In this document: in pieces, positions 28,820-39,089 of the stretch
Layout of the letters: each line of letters opens with the position of its first letter
Position numbering within the stretch: the stretch's first letter is position 1
Assembly (NCBI GenBank): GCA_037179515.1
Contig: JAXCGZ010001906.1
Coordinates: 1 to 64,000, forward strand
Source of the DNA: Halocaridina rubra
Lineage: Eukaryota; Arthropoda; Malacostraca; Decapoda; Atyidae
Direction: 5' to 3'
DNA length: 64,000 nt
Program-made: the position numbers and the translations under genes
Notes under the pieces: generated by a model
Told to the model about the DNA's origin: nothing
The model's database searches: none
What the model saw: the letters and a program-made list of their open reading frames with translations, nothing else

Positions 28820-30207
28820 TCGGCTTCACCATTTGCCTTTGTACTGCCTTCATTTGTCCTTATCTGAGTCATAATGTTCTTGCTCATTGCTTGTCTCATC
28901 TATATTTGAACGATTTCCTGACTGTTCATTCAGAAATGTAGGTTCTTCAAACCTTCTACGAAATTTGGACTCTTGTTTGTAACACAAGGTTGCATGATGA
29001 CTATTTTTCTTACACTTCTTACAGTTTAACTGAGAGTAACATTCATTAGCATAATGCCCTGACTGTGTACATCTCAGACATTTGTTATTGTCTCTCAATT
29101 TGTCTCTGCGTTCTTTTATACTAACTACTTTATTACACTGTTCAGACTTATGACCTTGCCAACCACAGAATACACATTCTGTTTTACTATTTACTACCTT
29201 TGCAGTAGCATCATAACTACCCACATTCCTTTATAGAACTGGGTCTCATCTCTCTGGGAGGTTTGGATCTCTCCCTTTGTGTTACCTTTAGTATTGTTGC
29301 CCTCCATATAATATACATATTTTCCCAGTTCCTTCAAGAGGGTTTCATATGTAGGATATTTTGTGTCTATTTTCATGATAATCCAGTTCTCTACATCTTT
29401 TGGCAATTTCATCATCTCGAGTTCTGAAAACACCCAATCAGTGTTCTCCATGTCTTTATAATTTTTCAAATTTTGAGTAATGGCTTCTACTTCCTGCTTG
29501 AACTTAATAAGTGATGAATAATTAGAAGAGGGAGTTGGTATTTTTACCAATTTCCTCATTAAATTTCGTACAATCCTGTCCTTACTGGCATAAACAGCTT
29601 GTAGCTGTTGAATGCACTCGTTATAACTCTCACTAGCAATAGGATATCCCTTTATGGTGTCTTTCACATCTCCTTTAAGGGCATTTCTCAAGATGGTAAA
29701 CTTTGTCATAGTTGCCATAGAAGTACTCTGTACTAAACTATCAAACGTATCCTAAAACTCGTTCCATTCATCATAGTTTCCAGAGAACTGTGGTATTTTT
29801 ACTTCAGGAAATTTAGGTGTGGGTTGCCCACTGGGGAGGCTTGAACTCTCGAAACTAGGAGATCCAGTACTCTTCATAGTTCCTAACTTACGAATCCGTT
29901 CTAGGACAGCTAAGCTAATATCATTTACTGTTTCAGCTAGATTGTCATGTTCTGTATCCTCCTCTTCAGAATCCCTTTTAAGGGGTTTATACTCGACATA
30001 TTCTTCATATTTCCTATCATATCTTCCGAATCTTTCTGTTAGCGTATGATGACATCTTTCTAAATAATTAACAAGTGTCTCATCATCTTTGGCAAGTTCT
30101 ATTTGACACTGAACATAATCACGTTGAACCAATTCCCGAAGGCGTTTTAATGCCTCAGGTTTAACCGACATATTGAGAGAGCAAATCGAACATAAAACAA
30201 CAAACAA
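28820..30207 (-). pseudogene. BEL copy 1 gag, broken
   Basis: BEL/Pao gag with a DUF1759-like core: the frame includes KIPQFSGNYDEWNEF, then FTILRNALKGDVKDTIKGYP and a Gln/Ala-rich stretch. Three CCHC zinc knuckles follow (CVFCGWQGHKSEQC, CLRCTQSGHYANEC, CKKCKKNSHHATLC), suggesting nucleic-acid binding. An in-frame TAG at 29752-29754 replaces a tryptophan codon seen in copy 2, and a frameshift near 29220 separates the knuckles. The start could be the Met at 30207 or MSVKPE at 30171; the latter is at the same place in copy 2. Confidence 0.85.
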
Positions 30208-30791
30208 ATAATTAATGCAATTTTCTCATCAAAGAATCCACGATCTTCTTTATGCATCCACAATGCAACAAACAATCACTCTGTAAAGAGTATCAAAGGA
30301 CAATCTTCCAAAATTTCAAGATAATAGCATACAGGCATTTAATTCCGTCAATTATGACGCCAATCCTCAAAGTGTAAAACTCACTTTTCATCAATTAAAC
30401 GACACTGTTAAGTCAGCAACAGTAAATGGAAGGTGTAATGCAAACCACACTGTTCCTCAAATAAACAACACTGTGCACCCAGCAGTAGATGGGTCACTAC
30501 CTTCTGTTTACACACAGACCCCTAAAAACCACTGTTCACCCAGCCGAAATTGGGTACTAATATCCAAATTAATTAATGGACGCTCAACTACAAAACTATA
30601 TTTCATTTCCACAGATAGAGAAACGCTTTATTCAAGCGGGAAAAAGATTCTCTTATTTATTTCAACAACCACTTATATTTCAAAGTCGCTGAAATGGGGA
30701 TGATTTTAACCGTAGAGGTTTACACTAACCTCTTATAAGGCGGGAGTTTATCTAAAATGCACTCTATTTTAACCATTACCACACCAATTCT
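30208..30791 (-). other. BEL copy 1 leader (5' UTR)
   Basis: Collinear with the copy 2 leader (35786-36754) except that copy 2 has a SINE inserted. The equivalent uninterrupted site is near 30478-30500. Confidence 0.75.
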
Positions 30792-30810
30792 CATCCGGTT
30801 CGAAGGACCA
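30792..30810 (-). other. Probable primer-binding site, BEL copy 1
   Basis: Minus strand TGGTCCTTCGAACCGGATG, 7 bp from the LTR, beginning with the usual TGG. The complement carries GGTTCGA followed closely by CCA, shorter than a standard tRNA 3' end, so the primer is unclear. Confidence 0.55.
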
Positions 30811-30817
30811 AAAGCTG

Positions 30818-31859
30818 TGGTGGATTTCCTGTGTGTTATTACCCTTCGATCTTATAACCCCCTAAATTCGGAAATCCTGACACGGCTTCAGTAGAGGCCT
30901 ACCACAATCTCAAAATTAAATCCTCTACCAATAAATATAATTAATATTACTTGCATATACATACATGCAAATATTTTATAAGGGGGTTTATGAACAGTTG
31001 ATATGTGAATATTTAAATAAACTCTCCTCACCTTAAATTAAAATTTCCTCATAAAGATTAATAAATTTTCTAACATACATTCTACCTATGAGTGTTCAAT
31101 TAAATGAGCTCATTCTGTCCCTCACACGTAGTTATAAATATTGTTAGAAATAAAATAAATCTGTACTCATCTATTCGGAAATCCCTGATGTCGTCAGCAA
31201 TCACGGGACTCTGAATCAACTCGTATCTTCTGATCCACGGATCTCTACCACGTTCTTCTACTTGAGTGTTTCGTAACGCCCCACGAGAACAACAAACTTT
31301 TTGTGGGCATATATGCACCAACAATAATCACGGTAGCAAATGTATTTCATAAATATTAATTACGAATGCTTTCACGCATTATAATTACGTCACAAACATG
31401 AGTGTCTTGTAGCATCTCACGAGGACAACTAAGAATAAACTTATAAGTACTGTCAATAAACACAGCAAAAATGAGTGCCTCGTAGCATCTCACGACAGCA
31501 ACTAACTTTTTATAAAAAAGTCTTATAAAACTACCCTCGTTTGTTTAGGTCTTTGGTTACAACGCTTCTTTGTTTAAACAGGCGATGCAATAAGCCGTTA
31601 TCAAGGAGGTGAAGGGTTAATGGATAAAATCCATTAGTGACCTACATTCCTTTCTCCAAGTTTCTACAGCCAGCCTCCATAATAAACAACACATTATACA
31701 TACGAATATACGTGCATACATGATAGAGATGAATATTTACACATACTAAGTCTAAAAGTATACCTACATGCACTTACGTTACAATAAACGAAACTATATG
31801 CAAAATAACAATTACATAATGTACGTAGAAATAAACCGTCTTGAAATAAATTCAAGACA
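30818..31859 (-). repeat. BEL copy 1, 5' LTR
   Basis: 1,042 bp, starting TGGTGGATTTCCTGTGTGTT and ending AAATTCAAGACA on the plus strand (TG...CA). Collinear with the LTRs at 26035, 31872 and 36781. Confidence 0.87.
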
Positions 31860-31871
31860 ATATATATATTT

Positions 31872-32954
31872 ATAGGATTTCCTGTTTGTTAATACCCTCT
31901 GATCTTATAACCCCCTAAATACGGAAATCCTGACACGGCTTCAGTAGAGACCTACCACGATCTCAAAATTAAATCCTCTACCAATAAAATATAATTAATA
32001 TTACATGCATAGACATAAATGCAAATCTTTTATAAGGGGGTTTATGAACTGCTGATATGTGAATATTTAAATAAACTCTCCTCACCTTAAATTAAGACTT
32101 CCTCATACACAATAATATATTTTCTAACATACATTCTACCTACGAGTGTTCAATTAAATGAGCTCATTCTGTCCCTCACACGTAGTTATAAATATTGTTA
32201 GAAATAAGTTAAATCTGTACTCATCTATCCGGATTTCCCTGATGTTGTCAGCAATCACGGGACTCCGAATCAAACTCGAATATCTTCTGATCCACGTATC
32301 TCTATTACGTTTTCTACTTGAGTGTCTCGTAATGCCCCATGAGAACAACAAACCTTTTGTTAAACATATATGCACCAACAATAATCATGGTAGCAAATGT
32401 ATTTCATAAATCTTAATTACGACTGCTTTCGCGCATTATAATTATGTCACAAATATGAGTGTCTCATAGCATCGCACGAGGACAACTAATTGCTCATTAT
32501 TAAATATATAAGCACCATCAATAATCATGGTAAACATGAGGGTCTCGTAGCATCTCACGAGGACAACTAACTTTTTGCAAGAAAGTTGCACAAAACTCCC
32601 CTCGTTAGTAGGTGTCCTTGATACTAGGACTAACTTGAGTTATGACTTGCTTACAACGGTTCTTTGTTTAAACAGGCGATGCAATAAGCGTTATCAAGGA
32701 GGTGAAGGGTTAATGGCTAAAATCCATTAGCGACTAACATTCCTTTCTCCAAATCATCTACAGCCAGCCTCCATAATAAACAACACATTATACATACGAA
32801 TATACGTGTATACATGATAGAAATGAATAGGTACACACACTAAGTCTAAAAGTATACATACATGCACTTACGTAACAAATAAACGAAACTATATGCAAAG
32901 TAACACTTACATAATGTACGTAGAAATAAACTGTCTTGAAATATATTCAAGACA
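31872..32954 (-). repeat. BEL copy 2, 3' LTR
   Basis: Runs from ATAGGATTTCCTGTTTGTTA to GAAATATATTCAAGACA. It differs from the other LTRs by substitutions and small indels and has extra repeats of the GTCTCGTAGCATCTCACGAG block near 32460-32570. Confidence 0.85.
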
Positions 32955-32998
32955 TCTTGGGCCCCTCCAAAAAAGAAAAAATTGGGGGTCTCCCCATC
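32955..32998 (-). other. BEL copy 2 polypurine tract region
   Basis: Minus strand AAAAAAGAAAAGGAGG-type purine run (reads TTGGAGGGGCCCAAGA at the LTR edge), directly abutting the 3' LTR. Confidence 0.6.
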
Positions 32999-33002
32999 AG
33001 TA

Positions 33003-34502
33003 CTACAATTTATCATCTATGATTAAGCTTTCCCACAATTCTTCAACCCTTTGGGCAGCATGACGTTCAGATCTTTCATGATTTGATGATTCTCCTTTGT
33101 ATACTTTTGACATCAGATATTCCCATGAGAGCTCTTCAGACCAAGCTCTCTGAATAAAAATTTTTCCTTTTCTTAGTAAGGGTGATATTAGACCTAAGGG
33201 GTCCAAAAATATACCCACCAGTGACAGAAGTTTATGTTTGGTCAACACATCTTCTCTAGTCTTCAGACTTTTCAAGGACAACTTGTCTGTATTAACATTC
33301 CAGATTAAACTAAAGTGTCTAGATTTTTCAGAAAGGCACTGACCAAGTACCCTTTGAAGTCTTGCATTGTTTGAATTCCATGCTTGCAGTGATATTTTGG
33401 CCTTTGCCCACTCTACATCTGAAGTATTGTATACATCAAACTGTTTTTCTTCACTGGTACAAGCATCCAACAAATTACTTACATGAATATTCTCCAATAT
33501 CTCCTCCAAATGTTCTATTATAGACTTCATTTGTCCAATGGCACTCTGAAAATTGTGTGGGAGAGGAGTGTGCATCGGCTTCCAGGGAACAGAATATATA
33601 AAACTTCCAAATGTAGTTTTATCTTCGTAATACACTTCTTGCTTTACTCCAATACTCTCTGTCTCCCACAACTTATTAACAGGCTCTATGGCCTCTGCAA
33701 TCAACAACTTATTAACAGGCACTATGGCCTCTTCAATCAACAACTTATTAACAGGCACTATGGCCTCTTCAATCAACAACTTATTAACTGGCTCTATGGC
33801 CACTTCCATCAACTCTTGAGTAGCTGCAGGAAAAACCTGTGTTCCTACTTGCATAACAATATGGCTTTGCACATTACTGGGTTCAAGTTGAGTATCACGA
33901 GGAATATGGCCATACAACATGACACCACCTGGTGTTTCCATCAAAGTATACACATCCCACTTGTTAATACCACTAACAAACTGACTAAAATGTAAGGCAC
34001 CAATAACAATGCCAATGTTATCAAGTACATCACTATCAATATCTTCATAGGCCAACTTGTGACCATTAGACTTTAACACATTTGCAGCCTTTGCTAGTCC
34101 TGGAGTGTGGATGCTAATTACCATGTCATCAACAACAAGTAATTTAACTCTGGCTCTTCTTTTCCCCAATTTGATAACTACATTTACAACAGGAAAACTT
34201 CCTTTCTTCGTCTCAGAATGAAATGCATCAATACCAAGAGACATTGCATCTACTGGGCTTAATTTAAGCCTTTCAGCTAATTCCCTAGTTATAAAGGAAC
34301 ACTGGGAACCTGTATCAAAGAATAACCTAGTGTTTGCACAAAGATTTCCCTTTGAACTGCTTATTTTTCCACTTGCAGTAGGCAGAGCACATGAAGGTAA
34401 ACTCGGCTTCACCATTTGCCTTTGTACTGCATTCATAGTCATCACAGCAACATGTTTCTTGTCCTTTTCTGGGTCAGAATGTTCTTGCTCATTGCTTGAC
34501 AC
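33003..34502 (-). CDS. BEL copy 2 protease/A17 polyprotein without RT core
   Basis: A 499-residue uninterrupted frame. About residues 50-75 hold the aspartic protease active site, FFDTGSQCSFITRELAERL (D-T-G-S), of DUF1758 type; about 160-200 hold the GINKWDVYTLMETPGG block typical of BEL proteases. About residues 225-290 contain four or five EAIxPVNKLLI repeats. ESIGVKQEV and VPWKPMHTPLPHNF mark the normal entry into the RT region. The protein then passes in frame to AKISLQAWNSNNARLQRV and LTKHKLLSLVGIFLDPLGL, the post-RT Peptidase_A17 region, ending at ELWESLIIDDKL. The catalytic RT palm and integrase are absent. The frame is separated from gag by a frameshift. Whether any protein is made is unknown. 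Confidence 0.8.
   Translation of the reverse strand: MSSNEQEHSDPEKDKKHVAVMTMNAVQRQMVKPSLPSCALPTASGKISSSKGNLCANTRLFFDTGSQCSFITRELAERLKLSPVDAMSLGIDAFHSETKKGSFPVVNVVIKLGKRRARVKLLVVDDMVISIHTPGLAKAANVLKSNGHKLAYEDIDSDVLDNIGIVIGALHFSQFVSGINKWDVYTLMETPGGVMLYGHIPRDTQLEPSNVQSHIVMQVGTQVFPAATQELMEVAIEPVNKLLIEEAIVPVNKLLIEEAIVPVNKLLIAEAIEPVNKLWETESIGVKQEVYYEDKTTFGSFIYSVPWKPMHTPLPHNFQSAIGQMKSIIEHLEEILENIHVSNLLDACTSEEKQFDVYNTSDVEWAKAKISLQAWNSNNARLQRVLGQCLSEKSRHFSLIWNVNTDKLSLKSLKTREDVLTKHKLLSLVGIFLDPLGLISPLLRKGKIFIQRAWSEELSWEYLMSKVYKGESSNHERSERHAAQRVEELWESLIIDDKL
33660..33825 (-). repeat. 36-39 bp coding minisatellite in BEL copy 2
   Basis: Tandem in-frame repeats encoding EAIEPVNKLLI-like units; four clear units in this copy and four in copy 1 (28090-28230) with different unit sequences. 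Unit length is a multiple of three, so the frame is kept. Confidence 0.8.
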
Positions 34503-34534
34503 ATCTAAATTTGAGCCATTTCCTGACTGTTCAT

Positions 34535-35785
34535 TCAGAAATGTAGGTTCTTCAAACCTTCTATGAAATTTGGACCATTTTTCTTACACATATTACAATT
34601 TAACTGAGTGTAACATATATTTGCATAATGCCCTGACTGAGTACATCTCAGACATTTGTTACTACCTCTCAATTTGTCTCTGCGTTCATTTATGCTTACT
34701 ACTTTATTGCACTGTTCAGGCATATGACCTTGCCAACCACAGAATATACATTCTATTTTACTATTTTCTCTGTTTGCAACAGCACCATAACTACCTACAT
34801 TCTTTTTATAGGACTGAGTCTCATCTCTTTCGGAGGTTTGAGTCTCTCCCTTTGTGTTACCTTTAGTGTTGTTGCCTTCTATATGATATACATCTTTTCC
34901 CAGTTCCTTCAAGAGGGTTTCAAATGTAGAATATTTTGTGTCTAATTTCATGCTAATCCAGTTCTCTACATCTTCTGGTAATTTCATTATCACGAGTTCT
35001 GAAAACACCCAATCAGTGTTCTTCATGTCTCTATAATTTATCAGACTTCGAGTAATGGCTTCTACTTCCTGCTTGAACTTAAAAAGTGATGAATAATTAG
35101 AAGAGGGAGTTGGTATTTTTACCAATTTCTTCATTAAATTTCGTACAATTTTGTCCTTGCTGGCATAAACAGCTTGTAGCTGTTGAATGCATTCATCATA
35201 ACTCTCACTAGCAACAGGATATCCCTTTATGGTGTCTTTCGCATCTCCTTTAAGGGCATTTCTTAAGATGGTAAACTTTGTCATAGTTGGCATAGAAGTA
35301 CTATGTACTAAACTATCAAACGTATCCCAAAACTCGTTCCATTCATCATAGTTTCCAGAGAACTGTGGTATTTTTACTTCAGGAAATTTAGGTGTGGGTT
35401 GCCCACTGGGGAGGCTTGAACTCTCGGAACTAGGAGCTCCAGTACTCTTCATAGTTCCTAACTTACGAATCCGTTCTAGGACAGCTAAGCTAATATCATT
35501 TACTGTTTCAGCTAGATTGTCATGTTCTGTATCCTCCTCTTCAGAATCCCTTTTAAGGGGCTTATACTCGACATATTCTTCATATTTCCTATCACATCCT
35601 CCAAATCTTTTTGTTAGAGTATGATGACATCTTTCTAAATTATTAACAACAAGTGTCTCATCATATTTGGCAAGTTCTGTTTGACACTGAACACAATCAC
35701 GTTGAACTAATTCCCGAAGGCGTTTTAATACCTCAGGTTTAACCGACATATTGAGAAAGCAAATAGAACATAAAACAACAAACAA
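34535..35785 (-). pseudogene. BEL copy 2 gag
   Basis: A 416-residue frame. It has an N-terminal helical region (MSVKPEVLKRLRELVQRD), an acidic stretch, KIPQFSGNYDEWNEFWDTFD of the DUF1759 type, then CIFCGWQGHMPEQC and CLRCTQSGHYANIC zinc knuckles. The third knuckle seen in copy 1 is destroyed by a deletion of about 30 bp near 34575, which also shifts the frame before the protease. The Met at 35749 (MSVKPE) is the more likely start. Apart from that deletion the frame is intact. Confidence 0.85.
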
Positions 35786-36070
35786 ATAATTAATGCAATT
35801 TTCTCATCAAAGAATCCACGATCTTCTTTATGCATCCACAATGCAACGAACAATCACTCTGTAAAGAGTATCAAAGGACAATCTTCTAAAATATCAAGAT
35901 AATAACATACAGTTATTTAATTCCGTCAATTATGAGGCCAATCCTCAAGGTGTAAAACACACTATTCATCAACTAAACGACACTGTAAAGTCAGAAACAA
36001 TAAATGGAACATGTAACGTAAACCACACTGTTCCTCCAATAAACGACACTGTGCACCTAGCAGTAGGTGA

Positions 36071-36162
<92 letters not shown>
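36071..36162. repeat. (AAT)n tail of SINE copy 2
   Basis: About 30 AAT repeats forming the 3' tail of the minus-strand SINE. Confidence 0.97.
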
Positions 36163-36163
<1 letters not shown>

Positions 36164-36345
36164 CCTTTATTTCCATTACAATACAATGGGTATTCGTCAG
36201 CCAGGGCAAGCCCCAACCCCCCACTGTGGTGCCCTACCACAGCAGTTCCTGCCAGTAAACAGCTTAAACTCTCGGTCTTGGACGGGAACCGATCTTTCGG
36301 CCTCGGGAATGCGAAGCCAGCGCGTTACCACTGTACTAGCCAGCA
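36071..36345 (-). mobile_element. tRNA-derived SINE copy 2
   Basis: Minus strand: tRNA-like head GCTGGCTAGTACAGTGGTAA, anticodon-arm-like CTTCGCATTCCCGAG, B-box-like GATCGGTTCCCGTCC, a body ending AATGGAAATAAAGG and a long AAT tail (36071-36162 on the plus strand). CAGTAGGT (36061) and CAGCAGGT (36341) flank it as a probable imperfect duplication. The BEL copy 1 leader lacks it. Confidence 0.88.
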
Positions 36346-36754
36346 GGTCACTACCTTCTGTTTATTTATGTAAACAAAGGAATCAATACGACATTCTAGA
36401 CATCGTTAAATGGGAAATATGTAAACACACAAATCCCTAAAAACCACTGTTCACCCAGCCGAAATTGGGTACTAATTTTCAATTTACTTAATGGATGCTC
36501 AACTACGAAAGTATATTTCGTTTCCACAGAGAAAGAAACACTTTAACCACGTGGGAAAAAGTTACCCTTATTTATTTCAACAACCACTTAAATTTCACTG
36601 TTATATTTGCAATATTCATGCAAATACATGCAATGCTCCTTTTTTTTTTTGCTGAAATATGGACGATTTTAACTGTAGAGTTTTACACTAACTTCTTACA
36701 AGGTGGGAGTTTATCTAAAATGTACACTATTTTCACCATTACCACACCAATTCT

Positions 36755-36773
36755 CATCCGGTTCGAAGGACCA
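36755..36773 (-). other. Probable primer-binding site, BEL copy 2
   Basis: Identical to the site at 30792-30810 and also 7 bp from its LTR. Exact conservation between otherwise diverged copies supports function. Confidence 0.58.
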
Positions 36774-36780
36774 AAAGCTG

Positions 36781-37334
36781 TGGAGGATTTCCTGTGTGTT
36801 ATTACCCTTCGATCTTATAACCCCCTAAATTCGGAAATCCTGACACGGCTTCAGTAGAGGCCTACCACGATCTCAAATTTAAATCCTCTACCAATAAAAT
36901 ATAATTAATATTACATGCATAGACATGCATGCAAATCTTTTATAAGGGGGTTCATGAACTGATGATATGTGAATATTTAAATAAACTCTCCTCACCTTAA
37001 ATTAAAACTTCCTCATACAGAATGATAAATTTTCTAACTTACATTCTACCTACGAGTGTTCAATTAAATGAGCTCATTTTGTCCCTCACACGTAGTTATA
37101 AATATTGTTAGAAATAAGGTAAATCTGTACTCATCTATCCGGATTTCCCTGATGTTGTCAGCAATCACGGGACTCCGAATCAAACTCGAATATCTTCTGA
37201 TCCACGTATCTCTATTACGTTTTCTACTTGAGTGTCTCGTAACGCCCCAAGAGAACAACAAACCTTTTGTTAAACATATATGCACCATCAATAATCATGG
37301 TAGCAAATGTATTTCATAAATATTAATTACGACT
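36781..37334 (-). repeat. BEL copy 2, 5' LTR, truncated
   Basis: Collinear with 31872-32425, then stops at ATTACGACTG and passes directly into a LINE B fragment. The outer half of the LTR, including its promoter side, is missing. Confidence 0.85.
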
Positions 37335-38098
37335 GGGAGAGATCTAGGAGAAAACATAAAGCTGTTTTGTCTCCAGAAATGCACATAAATGGCATTTTAA
37401 GGGCAGCATATGCTTTCTTAGCAAATATAAAGGTAACCTTCAGGCACATGGACAAGGAAATGTTCATAAATATTTATGTAACCTATGTGAGGCCAAAGCT
37501 TGAATATGCAGCCCTCTTTTGGAATACACACTTGAAAAAGCACGTAAATAAGCTTGAAAAAGTTCAAAGACATGCCACGAAACTGGTGCCACAAATGCGC
37601 AATCTCAGTTATAATGAAAGCCTGCGGGAATTAGACTTACCATCACTCGAAGCTAGAAGACTGAGGAGGAATATAGTGACAGTTTTTAAATTCCTTGATG
37701 GTTATGACAGAGTGGATAGGGATCGATATTTTGATATCGTTGGCACTAGAACTAGTTTGAAGCTTTGTAAGAAAACTTCTTTGCAGGATGTAAGGAAGTA
37801 CTTTTTTAGTGTAAGAGTAGTTGATAACTGGAATTTGCTAAGCGAGTAGGTAGTTAATGCTAACTCAATCCATAGTTTTATTGACAAGTAAGGTAAGTCT
37901 CAATATTTACAAAAGGGAACAGACCAGGAGACGGGAGGCTAAGAGCTTGGGGCTCTTTCCCGTAAGCACAATTGGGTAACTACAATTAGGCTATTACACG
38001 GGAAGATACGAGCTTTGGGTTATTTCCCGTAAACACAATTAGGTAATCACACGCACCCCCTTAAGCACAATTTAGAAATTACAATTAGGTAATTACAC
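37335..38098 (+). mobile_element. LINE B fragment, 5' truncated
   Basis: Encodes the RT thumb and C-terminal region (HINGILRAAYAFLANIKVTF, YVRPKLEYAALFWN, VQRHATKLVPQMRNLSYNE), followed by a stop at 37846-37848 and a decayed 3' end with AATTAGGTAATCAC-like repeats up to 38098. About 180 residues are legible. It is more diverged than the copies at 38106 and 41785. Confidence 0.82.
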
Positions 38099-38105
38099 AC
38101 ACACA

Positions 38106-39060
38106 CAATGGTTATAAGCCTTGATGATAAAATTCAGAATATGGATAGATATATGAAAGAGAATGAAACACTCAGAGAGGAAATAAGACTTTTGGAGGAA
38201 GCAAATAAAGCACAAGGAGCAGGAGAGAAAGGAGCTAGAAAAACGAATAAAGAAGCTGGAAGGGGAAAAGAGTGAATTAGAAACCAGAATTTCTAAACAA
38301 GAAGGTAAAAACAGACAGCTGAATGACAACCTAAGTGAATTAGATGTTAGTTCACTGCTCTCTTCTGAGAGAGACGAGATTGCAGCTTGAAATGTCCAAA
38401 TTAAGGAAAACATTGAACAGTTTAGAAAAGAGTTCCAGGAGCTGAATATGGAACATGATGACATGAAAACTTCCTTTGCTGATGCACTAAAGGGGAATGT
38501 GGCAGTAAAAGAGGCTGTAAAGGTGGCGGCAATGGAAAACATACAAACAATTGACTATAAAGAGACAGTAATCAAAAAAATGAAAGACGTTCTGATGGAA
38601 AGGGCAAATCCACTGATTAAACAGGCACTTGATAAAGAGAAGACAGTGGTAATCTCAGGCACAAGCGAATCCCAGGAGCCAACATGGCAGGGGAGACTTG
38701 AAGAAAATAAAGCTAGGGTTGTAGACCTGATAAGAAAACTTTTAGTAGTTTGTGGTCCTGAGGATATTGTAAACATTCACCAACTAGGCAAATATTCGAG
38801 GGAAGGAAAGCCGAGACCAACAAAATTAACCTTTGAGAGAGGGGAAACATGTAGGGATATATTGCTGAGAAAAAAAAGTCTAAAGACCTTCAAGAATTCA
38901 AAGAAGTGTTTATTAGACGATACAGAACACAGATAGAGATGGGAAAGATCAAAAACTTGTTGCAAGAAGCAAGAGATTAAATGAGGAAAAAATGAAGAGA
39001 AGAAAAATTTTCATTTCAGAGTTCTTCCAGACAAAGGGGAGATAAAAAATATAATGACAA
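38106..39060 (+). pseudogene. LINE B2 ORF1, broken
   Basis: Coiled-coil-rich ORF1 protein lacking its N-terminus. It can be read against B1 as MVISLDDKIQNMD, then KEVFMSSCS-equivalent coding on the plus strand (AFDALKGNVAVKEAVKV region) and VVISGTSESQEPTWQGRLEE. An early frameshift near 38218 and a TGA near 38388 disrupt the coiled coil; a frameshift near 38880 disrupts the end. Family role: RNA-binding chaperone of the LINE RNP, by analogy. Confidence 0.75.
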
Positions 39061-39089
39061 AAGACCAGGGGATGGGACCTCATTCAGAT

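Larger units (their letters stand above)
35786..36754 (-). other. BEL copy 2 leader (5' UTR)
   Basis: Collinear with 30208-30791 of copy 1, with the SINE at 36071-36345 and a further roughly 100-bp block (36600-36700 region) differing between copies. Confidence 0.7.
31872..37334 (-). mobile_element. BEL/Pao LTR retrotransposon, non-autonomous, copy 2
   Basis: Same orientation and organisation as copy 1, only 12 bp beyond it: truncated 5' LTR (36781-37334), primer-binding-like site, leader with a SINE insertion, gag, protease plus A17 region, purine tract and complete 3' LTR (31872-32954). It has the same internal deletion of the RT core as copy 1, so the deletion predates their separation. 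Coding frames are better preserved than in copy 1. Confidence 0.87.
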
